The position numbers and the translations under genes were made by a program. 64,000 nt of DNA from Vanilla planifolia (taxonomy: Eukaryota > Streptophyta > Magnoliopsida > Asparagales > Orchidaceae): the NCBI GenBank assembly GCA_023846275.1, contig CM043865.1:28749912-28813911 (forward strand). Direction: 5' to 3'. Below are positions 61,656 to 64,000 of the stretch, piece by piece (position 1 is the first letter of the stretch; every line of letters begins with the position of its first letter). The notes below the pieces were generated by a model. That model was not told where the DNA came from. It worked only from the letters and a program-made list of their open reading frames with translations, and ran no database searches.

Positions 61656-63695
61656 ATGGTTAATGCACTGGATGACTTAAAGAAGACGGAAAGTAGTGCA
61701 AAACCTTCAAAAGAAGGAAATGAGTATTCCAGGCTGGTTAAACCAATTGATAAAATTTCAGCTGCTGATATTAATGCAGTGCCAGCTTCTGAGACAACAA
61801 AGCATAGAGGGTTTATATGGTGCACAAAGGCATTGTCTTGCAGCTTGCTTGTTATAATAATCTCTTTCTTCTTTTTGAAATGGAGCATCCCATATGTTTT
61901 TGAGAAGGTATTACTAGCTTTAGCAATCTACACTTGTCTTGTAACCTTGCCTAATTGGATATTACAATCAATTGTTTTTATGAATATTGCTTTAAGTATG
62001 GTTTCTTAATCTTCACTGAAAAGGAAAGCAGTAAAAATCATAGTCATGATCTTCTCTTGAACCTTATGCATCAGAATTTTTTGAAATATTAAGCTGTCCT
62101 TTTAATTTGGCAACAACTTTGTTTCCTTGGTCTTATTTATCTTCATTCGTTTCAAATGGACAATTGCAAAGCTTCTTCTCCCTGGTCTTACAACAAATGC
62201 AAATAAGGAGATTATACCGATTGCATTATAACATTATGCTGCAGATTCTTATTCCAATGATGCAGTGGGAAGCAACAGCCTTTGGGAGACCAGTTCTTGC
62301 TCTTGTCCTTGTAGTCTCCTTGGCTATTTTCCCAGCTGTCTTACTTCCTTCAGGACCCTCCATGTGGCTTGCAGGAATGATGTTTGGCTACTGGCTTGGC
62401 TTTGTGCTAATCATGGTTGGAACAACCATGGGAATGATTTTGCCATTTTCTCTTGGCTCGTTATTCCGTGAACATTTACGTGTAAGGCCTATCAATTACG
62501 TCGTTCTATGACGAATAACCATTTTTCATTTAAGTAATTTATAAGAGTTGAATAAAATTTATAGATGTGCCTGAAGAGATGGCCTCGGGAGGCATCTGTT
62601 ATAAGGCTAGCTGGAAACGGAAGCTGGTTGAAACAATTCCGAGTTGTCGCACTTTTCAGAATTTCTCCTTTCCCATACACAATCTTCAACTATGTGGTGG
62701 TAGTTACTGACATGAGGTTTGGACCTTATATTTGTGGTTCCATTGTTGGGATGATACCTGAAGCTTTCATCTATATCTACAGGTGAGCTGCATTTTTGCT
62801 GGATAACTTGTTATCATGTGAAATAATTTGTTAAATTTGTAGGTTTGTGCATGTTGCAACTATAGCTATTCCTTCAAACTAATAGAGGCAACAACTATTA
62901 GAGATGTTATCAATATGATCTCGTGCCAATTCAACTCTTCCCCAATATTTAATGTGTTGTCTTCAATTCAAACTAGGATTGTATCAAGCTTTGCTGGGCT
63001 TGTTGGTTGTGCGTTATTCGATTAGATTTTCATTTAATTTTGTCATTTGGTTAAATTTTTTAGATGGACATGTGATTATATGCTAATCAATGCAAATTAT
63101 GCATTCAAATCAGTGTTATTTTAGTCTTACTTCTAGTCAGTTTCAAGTAACCCAGCATTTTTTATAATGAACTCATCTAAAGCCCAATTTGAATGAAAAA
63201 AACAATTCATTTTGTTAATATTCTTCCAATTTCGAGTTAACTTGAAAGTCCTTAAAACTATTCTTGCATCTATTCTTGCATTGCAACTATATGCTGCAGT
63301 GGCAATTATGATAAAACTTTTTCTAACTAAAAAATGCATACATTTTTAACCTTCTCTACGACATATCATGTCACAGTGGACGATTGATGAGGACTCTGGC
63401 AAACATGGAATATGGAAGCTACAAGATGACACCTGTGGAGATATCCTACAATGTCCTATCCTCTGTTGTTGCAGTTGCCTTAACGATTGCCTTCACTGTT
63501 TATGGAAGGAGGACTTTAAGTGGCCTTAAAATTGCAGAAGAAGATGCGATGGAAATTGGAGAATGCCAACATTCTATCGAAATTGAAATACAATCACAAG
63601 GCAAAACAATACATCCCTTTCCTGTTTGTGATGCTCCAGGCTTTAGAAACAGTGCTCACACACACCCTGGAGTATTGAATACTTCGAAAGATTGA
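61656..63695 (+). CDS. VTT-domain (SNARE-associated Golgi / DedA-like) membrane protein
   Basis: Four exons, 61656-61907, 62245-62481, 62565-62782 and 63377-63695, encode 341 residues with consistent phases. Residues 1-50 are polar. A membrane helix at about 56-76 ([20 protein letters not shown]) is followed by the VTT domain. This has hydrophobic segments [20 protein letters not shown] and the [20 protein letters not shown] loop, a re-entrant [14 protein letters not shown], and [20 protein letters not shown], the conserved R-x-SP-x-P signature. The last helix is about 276-293 ([20 protein letters not shown]). The C-terminal 45 residues are polar and cytosolic-like. Relatives include TVP38/TMEM64 and TMEM41; TMEM41B-type members scramble lipids. 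Activity here is inferred only. The start at 61656 is the first ATG after the leader acceptor. Confidence 0.9.
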
Positions 63696-64000
63696 AGCCT
63701 AAGGTGATCTTTTGCTGTGACATCAAAGCAATGGGCAGGGAGATGATACTGATACTGATAGCAATTTTTACAAATGAAGAGGACCATGTTTTCTGCTATA
63801 GATTGTTGCAAGAATATAGCATTGCTTGTGATTTAGCTGGTTCTTAAGTGAATGAAATCTGAGATTCTTTTTTGCACCAAAGAAGCTTAGAGTATGGATT
63901 GAATCAGCATCCTCAACAAGTTTACACAATCTCTACTAAACCAATTGATACTACTATTCTTCTCCCCTAGCAAAGAGGCTACTAACTTCGACCCCAACCG
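63696..64000 (+). other. 3' UTR and downstream flank of the VTT-protein gene
   Basis: No ORF of note. This is likely 3' UTR, continuing to the window edge; no polyadenylation signal is clear. Confidence 0.5.

Overview
The window is nuclear DNA of a flowering plant. It has spliced genes with GT-AG introns, chloroplast-targeted photosynthesis proteins, plant-specific families (GeBP/DUF573, GH19 chitinase) and large AT-rich stretches of decayed LTR retrotransposons. The chitinase type and repeats fit a monocot, but the species cannot be fixed from sequence alone. No rRNA, tRNA, CRISPR array or bacterial-type operon was seen.

Layout. 1-479 (-): 5' part of a chloroplast rubredoxin gene. 1113-2363 (+): intronless GeBP-type transcription factor, divergent from it. 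2364-10666: mostly non-coding, with two possible spliced exons on the minus strand. 10667-12598 (-): intronless CBF5/dyskerin pseudouridine synthase. 14211-42930: a class II GH19 chitinase cluster embedded in retrotransposon debris. It has four chitinase loci: a frameshifted copy (14211-15166, +), two apparently intact 3-exon genes (24388-25350 and 40580-41618, both -) and an exon-3 fragment (25820-26265, +). 43156-47539 (-): PSB27-H2/LPA19-like photosystem II assembly factor. 48266-54415 (-): 7-exon chloroplast cyclophilin of the CYP20-2 type, with a tandem-repeat array in its large second intron. 54416-59100: AT-rich intergenic DNA. About 59100-63695 (+): 341-residue VTT/SNARE-associated (DedA-like) membrane protein with an intron in its 5' leader.

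The most informative part is 17.5-42.9 kb. A unit made of copia remnant, defective Ty3/gypsy chromovirus and chitinase block occurs twice in direct orientation (about 18.3-28.2 kb and 28.3-42.9 kb). In the second unit the gypsy relic reads continuously on the minus strand from gag to the 3' end. In the first unit a 4.8 kb piece of it is inverted, with a breakpoint inside gag. The gypsy relic of the second unit is split by a three-layer nest of solo LTRs: one LTR, with a second family's LTR inside it, and inside that another LTR of the first family. Each layer has TG...CA ends and a 5-bp target-site duplication. The second unit has also lost the fragmentary fourth chitinase through a clean deletion.

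Genes acting together: rubredoxin, PSB27-H2 and CYP20-2 all concern thylakoid complexes, but nothing in the sequence shows coordinated control. The chitinases form a tandem defence-gene family with clustered W-box cores upstream of the intact copies. I found no convincing entirely new molecular system. The novelty is the recoverable structural history of the chitinase/retrotransposon segment, plus a few coding oddities (stop-codon loss in one chitinase, an unresolved first exon in PSB27-H2).
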